The notes under the pieces are model-generated. The model was not told where the DNA came from. It ran no database searches and was given only the letters and a program-made list of their open reading frames with translations. Positions 53,652 through 62,872 of a stretch of 64,000 bases of DNA are shown here, piece after piece. The stretch covers positions 1 to 64,000 of the forward strand of contig RQYD01000022.1 in assembly GCA_003858485.1 (NCBI GenBank). Direction: 5' to 3'. Positions within the stretch are counted from its first letter, which is position 1. Each line of letters starts with the position of its first letter. The translations under genes and the position numbers were made by a program. This DNA comes from Clostridiales bacterium COT073_COT-073 (GTDB lineage Bacteria > Bacillota > Clostridia > Lachnospirales > Vallitaleaceae).

Positions 53652-54263
53652 ATGAATCGTATTATCACTATCAGTCGTCAATTTGGCAGCGGTGGTCATG
53701 AAATTGGAAAGCGATTAGCTGCACGGCTGGAGCTTCCTTTCTATGATAAAGATATTCTTCGGCTGGTTGAAGAAAATAGTCATTACTCTGAAGAATATTT
53801 ACTGGAAAATGAAGAACAGGTGCCATCCCTGTTAAATGGTCCTTATTATGGCAGCGGACACACCTCATTTTACCCACAAATTTCAACCGATAAGGTTTTC
53901 TTTACAATCAGTCATGTCCTTAAAGATATTGCTGCAAAAGGTCCCTGTGTGATTGTTGGACGCTGCGCTGATTATGTTCTGCAGGATTTTCACCCTCTTA
54001 ATTTCTTTGTTTATGCTTCCACCGAATCTAAAATCCAAAGAAAGCTTCAGCAACTGAAGGATAATGGACAAACACTGGTCACATCTGATGAAATGAAAAA
54101 GCAGATCCGCTATGTTGACAAGCAAAGAGCCAAATACTATGAATTCTATACTGATAAAAAATGGGGCCAACCCTCTAATTATCAACTTTGTTTAAATACC
54201 ACTGACTTAGATACTGATAAAGCTGTTGATGTCTTACTGGCATATCTGAAGTTAATTAGCTAA
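53652..54263 (+). CDS. cytidylate kinase-like family protein
   Basis: 203-residue P-loop kinase of the cytidylate-kinase-like family common in gut Clostridia. ITISRQFGSGGHEIGKRLA opens it; the GSGG nucleotide loop and PFYDKDIL match cytidylate kinase. CVIVGRCADYVL and the lid KQIRYVDKQRAKYYEFYTDKKWG follow. It differs from canonical Cmk in length and ending, so the true substrate is unknown. AAGGAGG precedes the ATG. Own promoter; the next gene is 125 bases downstream. Confidence 0.9.
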   Translation: MNRIITISRQFGSGGHEIGKRLAARLELPFYDKDILRLVEENSHYSEEYLLENEEQVPSLLNGPYYGSGHTSFYPQISTDKVFFTISHVLKDIAAKGPCVIVGRCADYVLQDFHPLNFFVYASTESKIQRKLQQLKDNGQTLVTSDEMKKQIRYVDKQRAKYYEFYTDKKWGQPSNYQLCLNTTDLDTDKAVDVLLAYLKLIS

Positions 54264-54388
54264 TTGGGAGAAAAAACTAAAAAAGAAAAAGGAAATATAA
54301 GTTTTTTGGAGAATATTAAAAAAGAAAGATCATCAAAGACTGAAAAATAATATTTTAATATAAGTGACAAAATCAGGAGGACTTTATC

Positions 54389-54811
54389 ATGATAAGAGTA
54401 GTTACCGGAGCCGCCGGAGAAGGCAAAAGCAAGAGCTTAATCGCAATGGCCAATGAAAATCTGAAAACAACCAAAGGACATATCGTTTTTATTGACCGTG
54501 ATGGATCGCATATGTATACATTAAAACATCAAGTCCGTTATATTAACACTTCTGACTACCCCCTTGACAATCATAGTGAGTTTTTTGGTTTTCTATGCGG
54601 AATTCTCTCCCGCGATAGCGACATTTGCGATATTTACGTAGATGGCCTTTTCAAACTGGCTCATTTATCTCAAATTGATAATCCTGAAAAATTAGTTCAG
54701 AAATTAAAATTCATTTCCGAAAAATTTGGCATTAATATCACCATTGGTATTGGCTGTACCCCAGATAAATTGCCAGAAGCCTTAAAAGAATTCGAACAGA
54801 TTGATTTATAA
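54389..54811 (+). CDS. small P-loop ATPase-like protein of unknown function
   Basis: 140 residues. Walker A-like GAAGEGKSKSL at residues 7-17, followed by a strand HIVFIDRDG that could act as Walker B. There is an acidic segment DICDIYVDGLFKLAH and a last strand NITIGIGC. The layout suggests a minimal Rossmann P-loop fold lacking the C-terminal half of larger ATPases. No signal peptide. CAGGAGG precedes the ATG. I recall similar short proteins in Clostridia, but no function. Confidence 0.72.
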   Translation: MIRVVTGAAGEGKSKSLIAMANENLKTTKGHIVFIDRDGSHMYTLKHQVRYINTSDYPLDNHSEFFGFLCGILSRDSDICDIYVDGLFKLAHLSQIDNPEKLVQKLKFISEKFGINITIGIGCTPDKLPEALKEFEQIDL

Positions 54812-54827
54812 TTTTTCTAAAAACAAG

Positions 54828-54862
54828 AGCACATGGACTTGGAATTCCATGTGCTTTTATTT
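54828..54862 (+). terminator. terminator after the P-loop gene
   Basis: AGCACATGGA (54828-54837) / TCCATGTGCT (54846-54855) followed by TTTATTTA, 17 bases after the stop. Confidence 0.85.
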
Positions 54863-54878
54863 ATTATCTCATTTTTAA

Positions 54879-54898
54879 GGGGCATTTTGATATGCCCC
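54879..54898. terminator. hairpin after mgsA
   Basis: Perfect GGGGCAT / ATGCCCC around a 6-base loop, 90 bases beyond the mgsA stop on the minus strand; only a short U-rich tail follows. Confidence 0.5.
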
Positions 54899-54988
54899 CT
54901 ATTTTACAGATAAACATAATTATAATATCCGGCATGATCTACCATAGCATTGCAATTGAAGATTTTTAAGTCATCTTCTATCATACCT

Positions 54989-55384
54989 CTAACGGATAAT
55001 TTCCCGCCACTCCAGATCTCCACGCTCCAAGGCTTTAATCAGCAATTCTGCTGTTGCCAGGTTAGTAGCAACCGGAATATTATGCATATCACACATTGAT
55101 ACAATTGTTGAAATATCCGGTTCGTGCAATTGTTTTGTCACCGGGTCACGTAAAAAAATAACCATGTCAATTTCATTATGTGAAATTCTTGAGCTTAATT
55201 GCTGCTCTCCGCCCAAATGACCGGCCAGATATTTATGAACCGACAAATTGGTTACATCTTCAATTAAGCGTCCGGTTGTGCCGGTACTGTATAGTTCATG
55301 CTTATGTAAAATATTCCGATAAGCAATACAAAAATTTTGCATTAATTTCTTTTTGGAATTATGAGCAACTAGTCCGATTCTCAT
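54989..55384 (-). CDS. mgsA: methylglyoxal synthase
   Basis: Converts dihydroxyacetone phosphate to methylglyoxal, a bypass under phosphate shortage. 131 residues with the family frame: LVAHNSKKKLMQNF, the phosphate site STGTTGRLI (about 43-51) and FLRDPV with the second catalytic Asp (about 99-104). The loop normally GGDQQ, carrying the main catalytic Asp, reads GGEQQ (about 68-72), a conservative but notable change. Length is normal. Last gene of the mreC-to-rodA cluster, 120 bases after rodA. Confidence 0.9.
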   Translation of the reverse strand: MRIGLVAHNSKKKLMQNFCIAYRNILHKHELYSTGTTGRLIEDVTNLSVHKYLAGHLGGEQQLSSRISHNEIDMVIFLRDPVTKQLHEPDISTIVSMCDMHNIPVATNLATAELLIKALERGDLEWREIIR

Positions 55385-55451
55385 TTTTCACCCCTCTTTC
55401 TTTGCTTAAGCAATTTAGTCATACCTTCTCTTGTTTTTTACTCCAAACGAA

Positions 55452-55466
55452 AACACCTCCGGTGTT
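55452..55466 (-). terminator. short hairpin between rodA and mgsA
   Basis: AACACC-TCC-GGTGTT, followed on the minus strand by TTCGTTT. A weak terminator or attenuator. Confidence 0.35.
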
Positions 55467-55506
55467 CCCGGTATTATCCAATGATCGATTGGTTTAGAAA
55501 TTTGAG

Positions 55507-56643
55507 TTAATAAATATCAAATTCACCTTTTCTTCTCATTAACTCAGTTGTTCGCTGCATACTGATATTTAAAATCAGTCCCAATATAATCATATTGCTC
55601 CACATCGAACTAATGCCATAACTGACATATGGTAATGGCAAACCGGTATTGGGCACGATGCCGGTGGTCACCCCAATATTAATAAAAATCTGAGCAGTTA
55701 ACATACCAACATAGCCCATGCCGATCAATCGGCCGGTCAAATCAGGACTGTCTTTGACTACTAATAAAATACGAATCAGCAAAAGGAAAAACAGTGCCAG
55801 CAGTAAGATACAGCCGACAAAGCCAAATTCTTCACCAATAATACTAAAAATAAAATCCGATTCAGCAACCGGTAAATAATCATACTGATGAAGCTTACCC
55901 TGATATAAACCTTTTCCGCTTAATTGTCCTGAACCGATTGCCTGCATCGAGTTAATAGTCTGATAATATTTATCTGGAAATTCCTCCGGATGCAACATAG
56001 CCATTACCCTGACATATTGATGAGGGCTGAGTAATTTTTGATCCGGTTTCTGAACATACTGAAAAACCAGTAAAAAACTTGGAACGGCAATCACCAGTAC
56101 AGCTATGATATACTTATAACTTATTTTAGCTCCATAAATCATGACTACAAACAGAACAATAAAAATCAAGCTGGTTGACAGATCCGGCTGTTTTAAAACC
56201 AGCAAAAAAGGAACCCCGATCAATGCCAGTGATCCTAAGATCACCAGTGGATGATTAATTTTTTCTTTAAAAATGTCAAAATACTTGGCCAGCACAATAA
56301 TCATAAACAGCTTTCCAAATTCAGAAGGCTGAATTTGGAAACCCGCAATCATCAGCCATCTGGTGCCGCCAAATTTTTCCTCACCAAAGCGCCATACTGC
56401 CACCAATAATCCAATATTCAGTAAATATACCAGAGGCGACATTTTGGTAATAAAGTGATAATCAATTAAAGCCGTGATCAGCAGCAAAATAAGTCCTGTG
56501 GCAAAGCCCAAAATTTGACGCTTGACATAATAATCGGTACCATAAGTGGCGCTGCTGATGGCTACAACACCAATACCGACAATGATTGCCACTGTTAGCA
56601 GCGTTAACCAATCAAAGCGTTTCCATTGATATTTCTTTAACAT
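55507..56643 (-). CDS. rodA: rod-shape SEDS glycosyltransferase RodA
   Basis: Peptidoglycan glycosyltransferase of the SEDS family, 378 residues with about ten membrane helices. FAKYFDIFKEK-type loop (here VLAKYFDIFKEKI), LKQPDLSTSLIF with the catalytic-region Asp, and GLPLPYVSYGISSMW are family signatures. It works with a class B PBP in elongation; the mrdA-type gene lies in the same cluster. Shares one base with minE. Confidence 0.93.
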   Translation of the reverse strand: MLKKYQWKRFDWLTLLTVAIIVGIGVVAISSATYGTDYYVKRQILGFATGLILLLITALIDYHFITKMSPLVYLLNIGLLVAVWRFGEEKFGGTRWLMIAGFQIQPSEFGKLFMIIVLAKYFDIFKEKINHPLVILGSLALIGVPFLLVLKQPDLSTSLIFIVLFVVMIYGAKISYKYIIAVLVIAVPSFLLVFQYVQKPDQKLLSPHQYVRVMAMLHPEEFPDKYYQTINSMQAIGSGQLSGKGLYQGKLHQYDYLPVAESDFIFSIIGEEFGFVGCILLLALFFLLLIRILLVVKDSPDLTGRLIGMGYVGMLTAQIFINIGVTTGIVPNTGLPLPYVSYGISSMWSNMIILGLILNISMQRTTELMRRKGEFDIY

Positions 56644-56918
56644 TATCTGGGTTTGTGAATATTTCGAATCGGAATATTGGCAAACAAAGCCGGCACTGGC
56701 GAATTTGAGGTTTCCGAATCAGTTGTTCCGATTTTAATATCCATTTCTCTTTCGTCATAATCCATATATTTTTTAATAACTTCCAAAATATCAGCCCGAA
56801 TCATCTCCAGCAGCTCAGTATTGCAATCTGCCCGGTCATGAATCAAAACCAATTTTAATCTGTCTTTAGCAATGTCTTTCGAGGTGTCTTTTTTCCTGAA
56901 AAAGTCCATAATACCCAT
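56643..56918 (-). CDS. minE: cell division topological specificity factor MinE
   Basis: Drives MinCD oscillation by stimulating MinD ATPase. The N-terminal MGIMDFFRKKD membrane/anti-MinCD part, AKDRLKLVLIHDRAD (MinD-binding helix/strand) and IKKYMDYDEREMDI are characteristic. The frame is open upstream to 56981 within minD; AGGAGG six bases before ATG 56918 marks the start, giving 91 residues. Confidence 0.95.
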   Translation of the reverse strand: MGIMDFFRKKDTSKDIAKDRLKLVLIHDRADCNTELLEMIRADILEVIKKYMDYDEREMDIKIGTTDSETSNSPVPALFANIPIRNIHKPR

Positions 56919-56928
56919 GCTGCACCTC

Positions 56929-57726
56929 CTAATTTCCTTTAAATGCCTTAACAATTCGACTGAATAAACTCTTTTGCTCAAATAAATTAAGGTATTCTAC
57001 CTCATTTCCCATAATTCGCTGCGAAATATTTAAATAGGCTTTTCCGGCTAATGAATTTTCAAATTTCAAAACTATTGGATCTCCAGTATTTGTTGAAATT
57101 ACAACATTTTCATCATCCGGCACAACACCGATCAAATCAATTGCCAAAATTTCGACAACATCATCAACTGACATCATTTCACCACGTTTGACCATATCCG
57201 GTCGTAAACGATTGACAATCAATCGATTATTTTTTATATCGTTCGCCTCTAATAATCCGATAATTCTGTCAGCATCACGAATTGCCGAAATTTCGGGAGT
57301 TGTCACAATCAATGCTCTGTCTGCTGAAGCAATTGAATTTTTAAATCCCTGCTCTATTCCAGCCGGCGAGTCAATAATAATATAATCAAATTCCTTGCGC
57401 AGTTCATCCGTCAATGTTTTCATCTGCTCCGGACTTACCGCATCCTTATCTCTGGTTTGAGCAGCCGGCAGCAAATAAAGATTTTGATTCTTTTTATCCC
57501 GAATCAATGCCTGCGCCACCCGGCAATTGCCTTCCACCACATCTACAATATTATAAACAATGCGGTTTTCCAATCCCAACACTACATCCAAATTACGCAG
57601 TCCGATATCCGCATCCACTAATACAACTTTTTTTCCGCTGATCGCCAGTCCTGCACCAACATTGGCTGAAGTTGTGGTTTTTCCAACGCCTCCCTTACCG
57701 GAAGTTACTACAATTACTTCACTCAT
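56929..57726 (-). CDS. minD: septum site-determining ATPase MinD
   Basis: Membrane-associated ParA-like ATPase. Deviant Walker A KGGVGKTTT (about 10-19), switch DADIGLRNLD, Walker B YIIIDSPAG, and a C-terminal amphipathic membrane-targeting helix (SRIVKAFKGN). 265 residues, normal. Between minC and minE; the complete MinCDE set is present. Confidence 0.97.
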   Translation of the reverse strand: MSEVIVVTSGKGGVGKTTTSANVGAGLAISGKKVVLVDADIGLRNLDVVLGLENRIVYNIVDVVEGNCRVAQALIRDKKNQNLYLLPAAQTRDKDAVSPEQMKTLTDELRKEFDYIIIDSPAGIEQGFKNSIASADRALIVTTPEISAIRDADRIIGLLEANDIKNNRLIVNRLRPDMVKRGEMMSVDDVVEILAIDLIGVVPDDENVVISTNTGDPIVLKFENSLAGKAYLNISQRIMGNEVEYLNLFEQKSLFSRIVKAFKGN

Positions 57727-57736
57727 TTTCTACTCC

Positions 57737-58408
57737 TTATATTTCCAAATCTTTTCTTACACTATGCGACATCGGCTCAATTGCGATTTGTTTCATATGA
57801 ACATACGCAATCATTGGCTCTGAATCCACCTGCTGATTATCGTCAAAGCGACCATATACCCCATTAATCTGCAATAAAGTTGGCATCATCTCCAAGGCAA
57901 AAATAAAAGCATTAGGCCGACCGGACAAACCGGAATTAACCACTCCCCGGATTTTGCCTAAAACAATCACACTGCCTCCGGCATTAACTACTGCCCCATT
58001 ATTGACATCACCTAAAACAATCAAAGCTGTATCCACTTCCAGACTTTGTCCGGAACGCAAGGTGCCATTATGAAAAGTTATCTCTTTTTTTTGCGCTTCC
58101 GCCAGCAAATAATTGAGTTCAACAACTTTGCTTTTCAGCTTTAAATCATCTTTTTTTCCATGCTCCACCACTGATACAATATCCATTTTAGAATGCTTGT
58201 GTATCACTTCTAAAAGTTCATGTTTCTCCAGCATGGATAAATCTTTTCCGGAAAAATCCAAAGTTACTTTGGTATTATCAAAATAGCCTTTGGCCTGCTC
58301 CAATTTTTTTTGCAGGGACGAAATCATTTCGGACAGCCCGGCATTTTCTTCAACATGAATAATCAGGCCGTCTTGACTCCCTTTAATGGAAACCGCCTCT
58401 TTGTTCAT
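57737..58408 (-). CDS. minC: septum site-determining protein MinC
   Basis: FtsZ polymerisation inhibitor. About 223 residues from the ATG at 58408 (AGAGGA ten bases upstream; the frame is open to 58474). N-terminal FtsZ-binding domain from VSIKGSQDGLIIHV, and C-terminal beta-helix with the MinD-binding pattern TLRSGQSLEVDTALIVLGDVNNGAVV. The pairing with minD confirms identity. Confidence 0.93.
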   Translation of the reverse strand: MNKEAVSIKGSQDGLIIHVEENAGLSEMISSLQKKLEQAKGYFDNTKVTLDFSGKDLSMLEKHELLEVIHKHSKMDIVSVVEHGKKDDLKLKSKVVELNYLLAEAQKKEITFHNGTLRSGQSLEVDTALIVLGDVNNGAVVNAGGSVIVLGKIRGVVNSGLSGRPNAFIFALEMMPTLLQINGVYGRFDDNQQVDSEPMIAYVHMKQIAIEPMSHSVRKDLEI

Positions 58409-58568
58409 AAGTAACTTATCCTCTCTTTCCGAAAAAAATAACATAATTTTCCAATCTTCTTTCCCATTATACAAAAAAACCTTAGATTTGTATAGTAATT
58501 TTTAAAAAAACTTTCCTGAATCTGTTATTATCAGGCTCTGCTGTCATCTTTCCGCAATAACCGGCACA

Positions 58569-61340
58569 TTAATTGTCGGCAACCGCTTCTGGCTGCAATC
58601 CATGCACCCTCTCCAGTTCATAATAATAAGCATAAATATCCTTGGCAACACTACCGGTGATACCGGCCGAAGCAATATATGGAGTACTGCCAAAGGGGAT
58701 TACCACCACTACCGCCGTTTCCGGATCGGACATTGGAGCCAGGGCCACATAAACTGAGTGGTCGGCTCTGGTTTTAGTTTGCTGGGCGGTGCCTGTTTTA
58801 CCCCCAACTTCAATTGGAAATCCGGCAAAAACGCCACGTCCGGTACCACTGGTATTAACATCCCGCATTCCTTCATAAACTGCTTGAAATGTTGACTCCG
58901 GAATTCCGGTTTCCACTTCCACTTTAGGCACTTGCTTATAATAAATACTGCCGTCCGGCTCATTGATTTGATGAATTAAAGTTAAATAGTGAAGTGTGCC
59001 CTTATTACCAACTGTATTCATATACCTGGCCAAATGTACAGCCGCATAAGCATTCTGCTCTTGTCCCATGGCAGCAGTAGCCGGATTAGCAATATGCGTT
59101 GACGGGTCTAAGCTCCCCGGCGGGATTGGCATTGCTTCCGGCACTTCTACTCCTGATAAAGTAGTCAGTCCAAACATGGCTGCATACTTGCGCAGGATTT
59201 CTGTTCCGGCGGCCGCATCATAATTTCCATTTTTGGTACCCATGCGATAGCCAACCTCATTAAAATAAGAATTACAGCTGACACCAATTGCCCGGCGCAG
59301 AGGAATACTGCCATGTCCCGGATAGCCGACCCAGCAGCGGATATTGGGATTAAGCTTGGTAAAAACTCCAGTGCAGGGCAAATGGGCATTTTTGGTAATG
59401 ACGCCTTCCTCCAGTCCGGCAATAGCTGAAAATACCTTAAAAGTTGATCCGGGTGCAGTTCTTCCCTGGGTGGCCGTCGGATAAAGCGGATGCGCTTTAT
59501 CATTAAGCAATGAGCGATAATAATCATTATCAAATTGATTAACCAGCCGATTATTATCATAGCTGGGATAACTGACCATTGCCAGGACTTCACCGGTATG
59601 AACATCCGTGACTGTCACTGCTCCGGTACAAGGGTCCAGTGCCACCTGAGCCGGCATTAATTTTAATTCAGCAATCAGTTTTTTCATAAAGTTAAGTCCC
59701 GACATACGGCCACTTTTCACCGCATTATAGGTTGCTTCATCTACTTCCACTACTTTTTGCTCAATCAGCAGCATTGATAAATCACGATAGGACAGCAGCT
59801 CCTTATCCAGCATTTCCATAAACAGCTTTTTATCAAAGGTATAATTGTCTGAATATCTGGTTAAAATATAATTCTCTGTCACTTCCTGATAGGAATGTTC
59901 TGCTGCAATAAAGCTTTCTTTAAGATAAAACTCCAATAAGCCTTTAAAGCTGATAGCATTTTTTTCATAGTCTTCATAGCCACTGGTTTTTTTATAATCT
60001 TTGCTTAAAATTCCGTCTTTAACTAAGGTTTCTAAATAATAGCTCAAATAGTCCGCTAAATCCGTATTGGCCGGAATATCCGAATCCGTCAAAGCTTTGG
60101 TGATCCGCTCTATCCGCTTTTGTTTATAGCGGCTGATTGCTTTATTTAATATCAATTGATATGGTTTATCCTTGTCTTCTTCAGAAGTTGCCAATATTGC
60201 CATTAAATCAATACTGTTATTATCCGTCAAATTAATATAGGCTTCCTTTAAAAGCGGTGCGGTTTGGTCCTTTCCACCCTTTCTTTGAACCAATCGGGTC
60301 TGGATCAAGTGAGCCAATTGCCTGACCAGTAAGTCCTGTACCTTGATCTGTAATTCCCGGTCAATCGTTAAAAATATATCATGTCCGCCTTTGGCTTCCT
60401 GCACATCCAAGACTTTTTTGATTCGATTAACACTGTCAACTTCCACTAATTGATAGCCTTTGCTGCCATGAAGCATCAATTCCATGCTCTTTTCAATACC
60501 GATCCTGCCTACCCGATCCTCCCGGCTGTAACCATAGCTTTCATATTCCTGAAAAGTTTCTTCGGTAATCGAACCGATATAGCCAATAATATGAGAAAAA
60601 TACTCCGGATAATGATAGACCCGATTATAATCCTCAACAATTTGAAACCCCGGTAATTTTTCACGATTTTCCTGTAGTTCAGCCATAGTATCCATAGTAA
60701 TATTACGGGCAATTTTCTCCGGAATAAATTTATAAAAACCATTCGCCCAAATCGTATAGCGCAAAGAAATCACCGATAATTCTTCGGCCTTGGTCATGGC
60801 CTGAAAACGTTTTAAATATTCCTCCGGATCTTTAAAAGTCTTTTTAAACCAACGCTCTCTTAATACGGCGATTGCCTCTGTCGCCGAAATATGTTCTTTT
60901 TCAAATTCCAGATCCCTTTGAAAACGGACAATCCTGGTTTCGGAAAATTCCGGATTATAACTAAATTCGCCATTTTCATCCAAATAAATCGGAAAATCAA
61001 TATTTAAACGGTCGCCATTGCGAATCAAAATTTGCGAAAAAGTAAGCAGATCCTGAAGCAGATCTTTGGTGTAAACGCCGGTATCATAAGTGACACTGTA
61101 AGAAATTTGATTTTCCGTAAGGGGAACGCCATTGCGGTCATAAATATTGCCTCGCTGCCCATCAATTGCTACTTCGCGCAAAACTTTAAGTTCAAATTCC
61201 TGATCAAAGCGCTTGCCATTGATAATTTGCATCTGAAACAGCCTTGCTCCCAAAATGCTGAAAGCAAAGATGATCAACAGCAGTAACACGACCATGCGGT
61301 GTGTAATCAAAGCCAAAATCTTTTTTAATATTTCTTTCAT
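58569..61340 (-). CDS. mrdA: class B penicillin-binding protein 2 (elongation transpeptidase)
   Basis: Peptidoglycan transpeptidase partner of RodA, 923 residues. N-terminal membrane helix (about 12-33), dimerisation domain with the R-G-x-I-x-D motif (DGQRGNIYDRNGVPL), then the transpeptidase domain with SxxK STFK (about 632), SxN SCN (about 688) and KTG KTGTAQQ (about 847). A Lys/Glu-rich insertion of roughly 250 residues (about 345-590), with ISRYKQKRIERI and many acidic turns, makes it much longer than enteric PBP2; such long forms occur in Clostridia. Overlaps mreD by four bases (ATGA). Confidence 0.93.
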   Translation of the reverse strand: MKEILKKILALITHRMVVLLLLIIFAFSILGARLFQMQIINGKRFDQEFELKVLREVAIDGQRGNIYDRNGVPLTENQISYSVTYDTGVYTKDLLQDLLTFSQILIRNGDRLNIDFPIYLDENGEFSYNPEFSETRIVRFQRDLEFEKEHISATEAIAVLRERWFKKTFKDPEEYLKRFQAMTKAEELSVISLRYTIWANGFYKFIPEKIARNITMDTMAELQENREKLPGFQIVEDYNRVYHYPEYFSHIIGYIGSITEETFQEYESYGYSREDRVGRIGIEKSMELMLHGSKGYQLVEVDSVNRIKKVLDVQEAKGGHDIFLTIDRELQIKVQDLLVRQLAHLIQTRLVQRKGGKDQTAPLLKEAYINLTDNNSIDLMAILATSEEDKDKPYQLILNKAISRYKQKRIERITKALTDSDIPANTDLADYLSYYLETLVKDGILSKDYKKTSGYEDYEKNAISFKGLLEFYLKESFIAAEHSYQEVTENYILTRYSDNYTFDKKLFMEMLDKELLSYRDLSMLLIEQKVVEVDEATYNAVKSGRMSGLNFMKKLIAELKLMPAQVALDPCTGAVTVTDVHTGEVLAMVSYPSYDNNRLVNQFDNDYYRSLLNDKAHPLYPTATQGRTAPGSTFKVFSAIAGLEEGVITKNAHLPCTGVFTKLNPNIRCWVGYPGHGSIPLRRAIGVSCNSYFNEVGYRMGTKNGNYDAAAGTEILRKYAAMFGLTTLSGVEVPEAMPIPPGSLDPSTHIANPATAAMGQEQNAYAAVHLARYMNTVGNKGTLHYLTLIHQINEPDGSIYYKQVPKVEVETGIPESTFQAVYEGMRDVNTSGTGRGVFAGFPIEVGGKTGTAQQTKTRADHSVYVALAPMSDPETAVVVVIPFGSTPYIASAGITGSVAKDIYAYYYELERVHGLQPEAVADN

Positions 61341-61858
61341 CTTAATTCACTTTCTTCCTGATTTTTCTTAATACTGAGCAATTTTTGATTGATAAAGACA
61401 AATGGCCGGTATACAACCGCTCCGATTAAAATGGTGTATACTGCTTCCGGCAAAATAATATGCAATAAAAAATAAAAGAAATCCATATTTCCCCGAAATA
61501 AATAGCCCAGAATATAAATTGCCAGATTATAGGCAACATCAGTCAAACCGATGACCAGCAAAGGAAACATAAAATTTTCCTTAGAAAAAACATAATATGT
61601 TTTGCCAGCCAGTAAACCAATACAGCTATATAAAAAGAAATTCGGCCCGATCACCGGTCCGAAAAAAATATCCGTCAATAAGCCCAGGGGTGCACCAAAA
61701 GCAAGCCCATAATATTCGCCTCTTAAAAAAGCCACCAGGGTAATAGTTGCGATCATAAAATTCGGTTTGATTTGATTGATGGCAATCCATGTAAACAAGC
61801 CAGTTTGCAAAAAATACACCACTAATATCAAAAAAGCAATAAATCCAATGCGTTTCAT
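61337..61858 (-). CDS. mreD: rod shape-determining protein MreD
   Basis: 173-residue membrane protein with about five helices, little conserved but recognisable by its place between mreC and the PBP2 gene. LRGEYYGLAFGAPLGLLTDI is the family motif. Overlaps mrdA by ATGA. Confidence 0.9.
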   Translation of the reverse strand: MKRIGFIAFLILVVYFLQTGLFTWIAINQIKPNFMIATITLVAFLRGEYYGLAFGAPLGLLTDIFFGPVIGPNFFLYSCIGLLAGKTYYVFSKENFMFPLLVIGLTDVAYNLAIYILGYLFRGNMDFFYFLLHIILPEAVYTILIGAVVYRPFVFINQKLLSIKKNQEESELR

Positions 61859-61952
61859 TTTTTTCTCCGATTTTAACTAATCTTTTAATCCTCAGACAAA
61901 TGCTTGTCTTTATTCTTTTCAGCCATCTTTTTAATCTGCCTGATCAGCCGGT

Positions 61953-62834
61953 TTATTTAGAGGCTGATGCATCCGATGCTTCTGTCGCCGGCTCAGCCGG
62001 AGTTTCTACTGCTGTTGTATCGCCGATAATCACCAACACTTCTTCCAGATGTTTGAAATCAACTGCCGGCTCCAGAATTGCCGTTTTCGACAATTTATTA
62101 GGGTTAATATTAATATCTTTAACTTTGCCGATTAAAATTCCGGGCGGATAAATTTTGCCCAAGTGTGAGGTAATAATTTCATCGCCAATAATTAAATGAG
62201 TATCTTCGGCAATTTGCTCAATTAAAGCCAAACCCTCCTGAGCCAGCTTTTTGCTGCCGGAAACCGTACATAAATCAGAAGTTCGTAAAATTTTAGAACT
62301 GATGCCGGATAATTCGTCAATCAGCGATATGACAGTGGAATCCAGCTCCCGAACCTGAATGATCTTGCCAACCAGACCACCACCGGCAGTCACCACCATA
62401 TCGACTTTCATGCCATGCTTGGCTCCCTTATCAATAATAAATGTTTCATACCAATTACCGGGATTTTTGCCAATCACTCTGGCACCGGTTTTGGGATAGT
62501 CGGCATGTCGTTTATCCAGCTGATACAGCTCCCTCAGTCGATCCAGTTCATTTTTCTCCTGCTCCAGCAATTTCTTTTCATAGCGCAGGGTATCGATCTC
62601 TTTTTTTAACTGCTCATTTTCCGCTTCCAGGGTCTGAACATCTTTCATCCCCTCCCAGGAACGATTTAAGCCGGCTGACACCTGACTGCTGATTTTTTGG
62701 ACCGGTGTCACCACAAAGGAAATCACTTTACCAATCAAACCGGCACTGCCATTTCCCCAAGTTAAAAAAGTCATAATCAAGGCTAAACCGCCTAGTATCA
62801 ATATTATATTTTTTACCTTTTTCGGTTCTTTCAT
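61953..62834 (-). CDS. mreC: rod shape-determining protein MreC
   Basis: Extracytoplasmic scaffold of the elongation machinery, 293 residues. Membrane helix (about 9-27), coiled coil (about 66-107, LEAENEQLKKEIDTLR), then two beta domains with ARVIGKNPGNWYETFIIDKG and PPGILIGKV. The C-terminal Ala/Ser/Thr/Glu tail is unremarkable. Only 38 bases separate it from radC, so mreB is not in its common place. Confidence 0.94.
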   Translation of the reverse strand: MKEPKKVKNIILILGGLALIMTFLTWGNGSAGLIGKVISFVVTPVQKISSQVSAGLNRSWEGMKDVQTLEAENEQLKKEIDTLRYEKKLLEQEKNELDRLRELYQLDKRHADYPKTGARVIGKNPGNWYETFIIDKGAKHGMKVDMVVTAGGGLVGKIIQVRELDSTVISLIDELSGISSKILRTSDLCTVSGSKKLAQEGLALIEQIAEDTHLIIGDEIITSHLGKIYPPGILIGKVKDININPNKLSKTAILEPAVDFKHLEEVLVIIGDTTAVETPAEPATEASDASASK

Positions 62835-62872
62835 TTTTTTGATCCTTTGTTTTTCCCATAGTTTATGATTTC

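Noticed and set aside
58569-61340. PBP2 as a fusion protein because of its 923-residue length
   Set aside because: All motifs of one class B PBP are in order, and long forms with a Lys/Glu-rich insertion are known in Clostridia.
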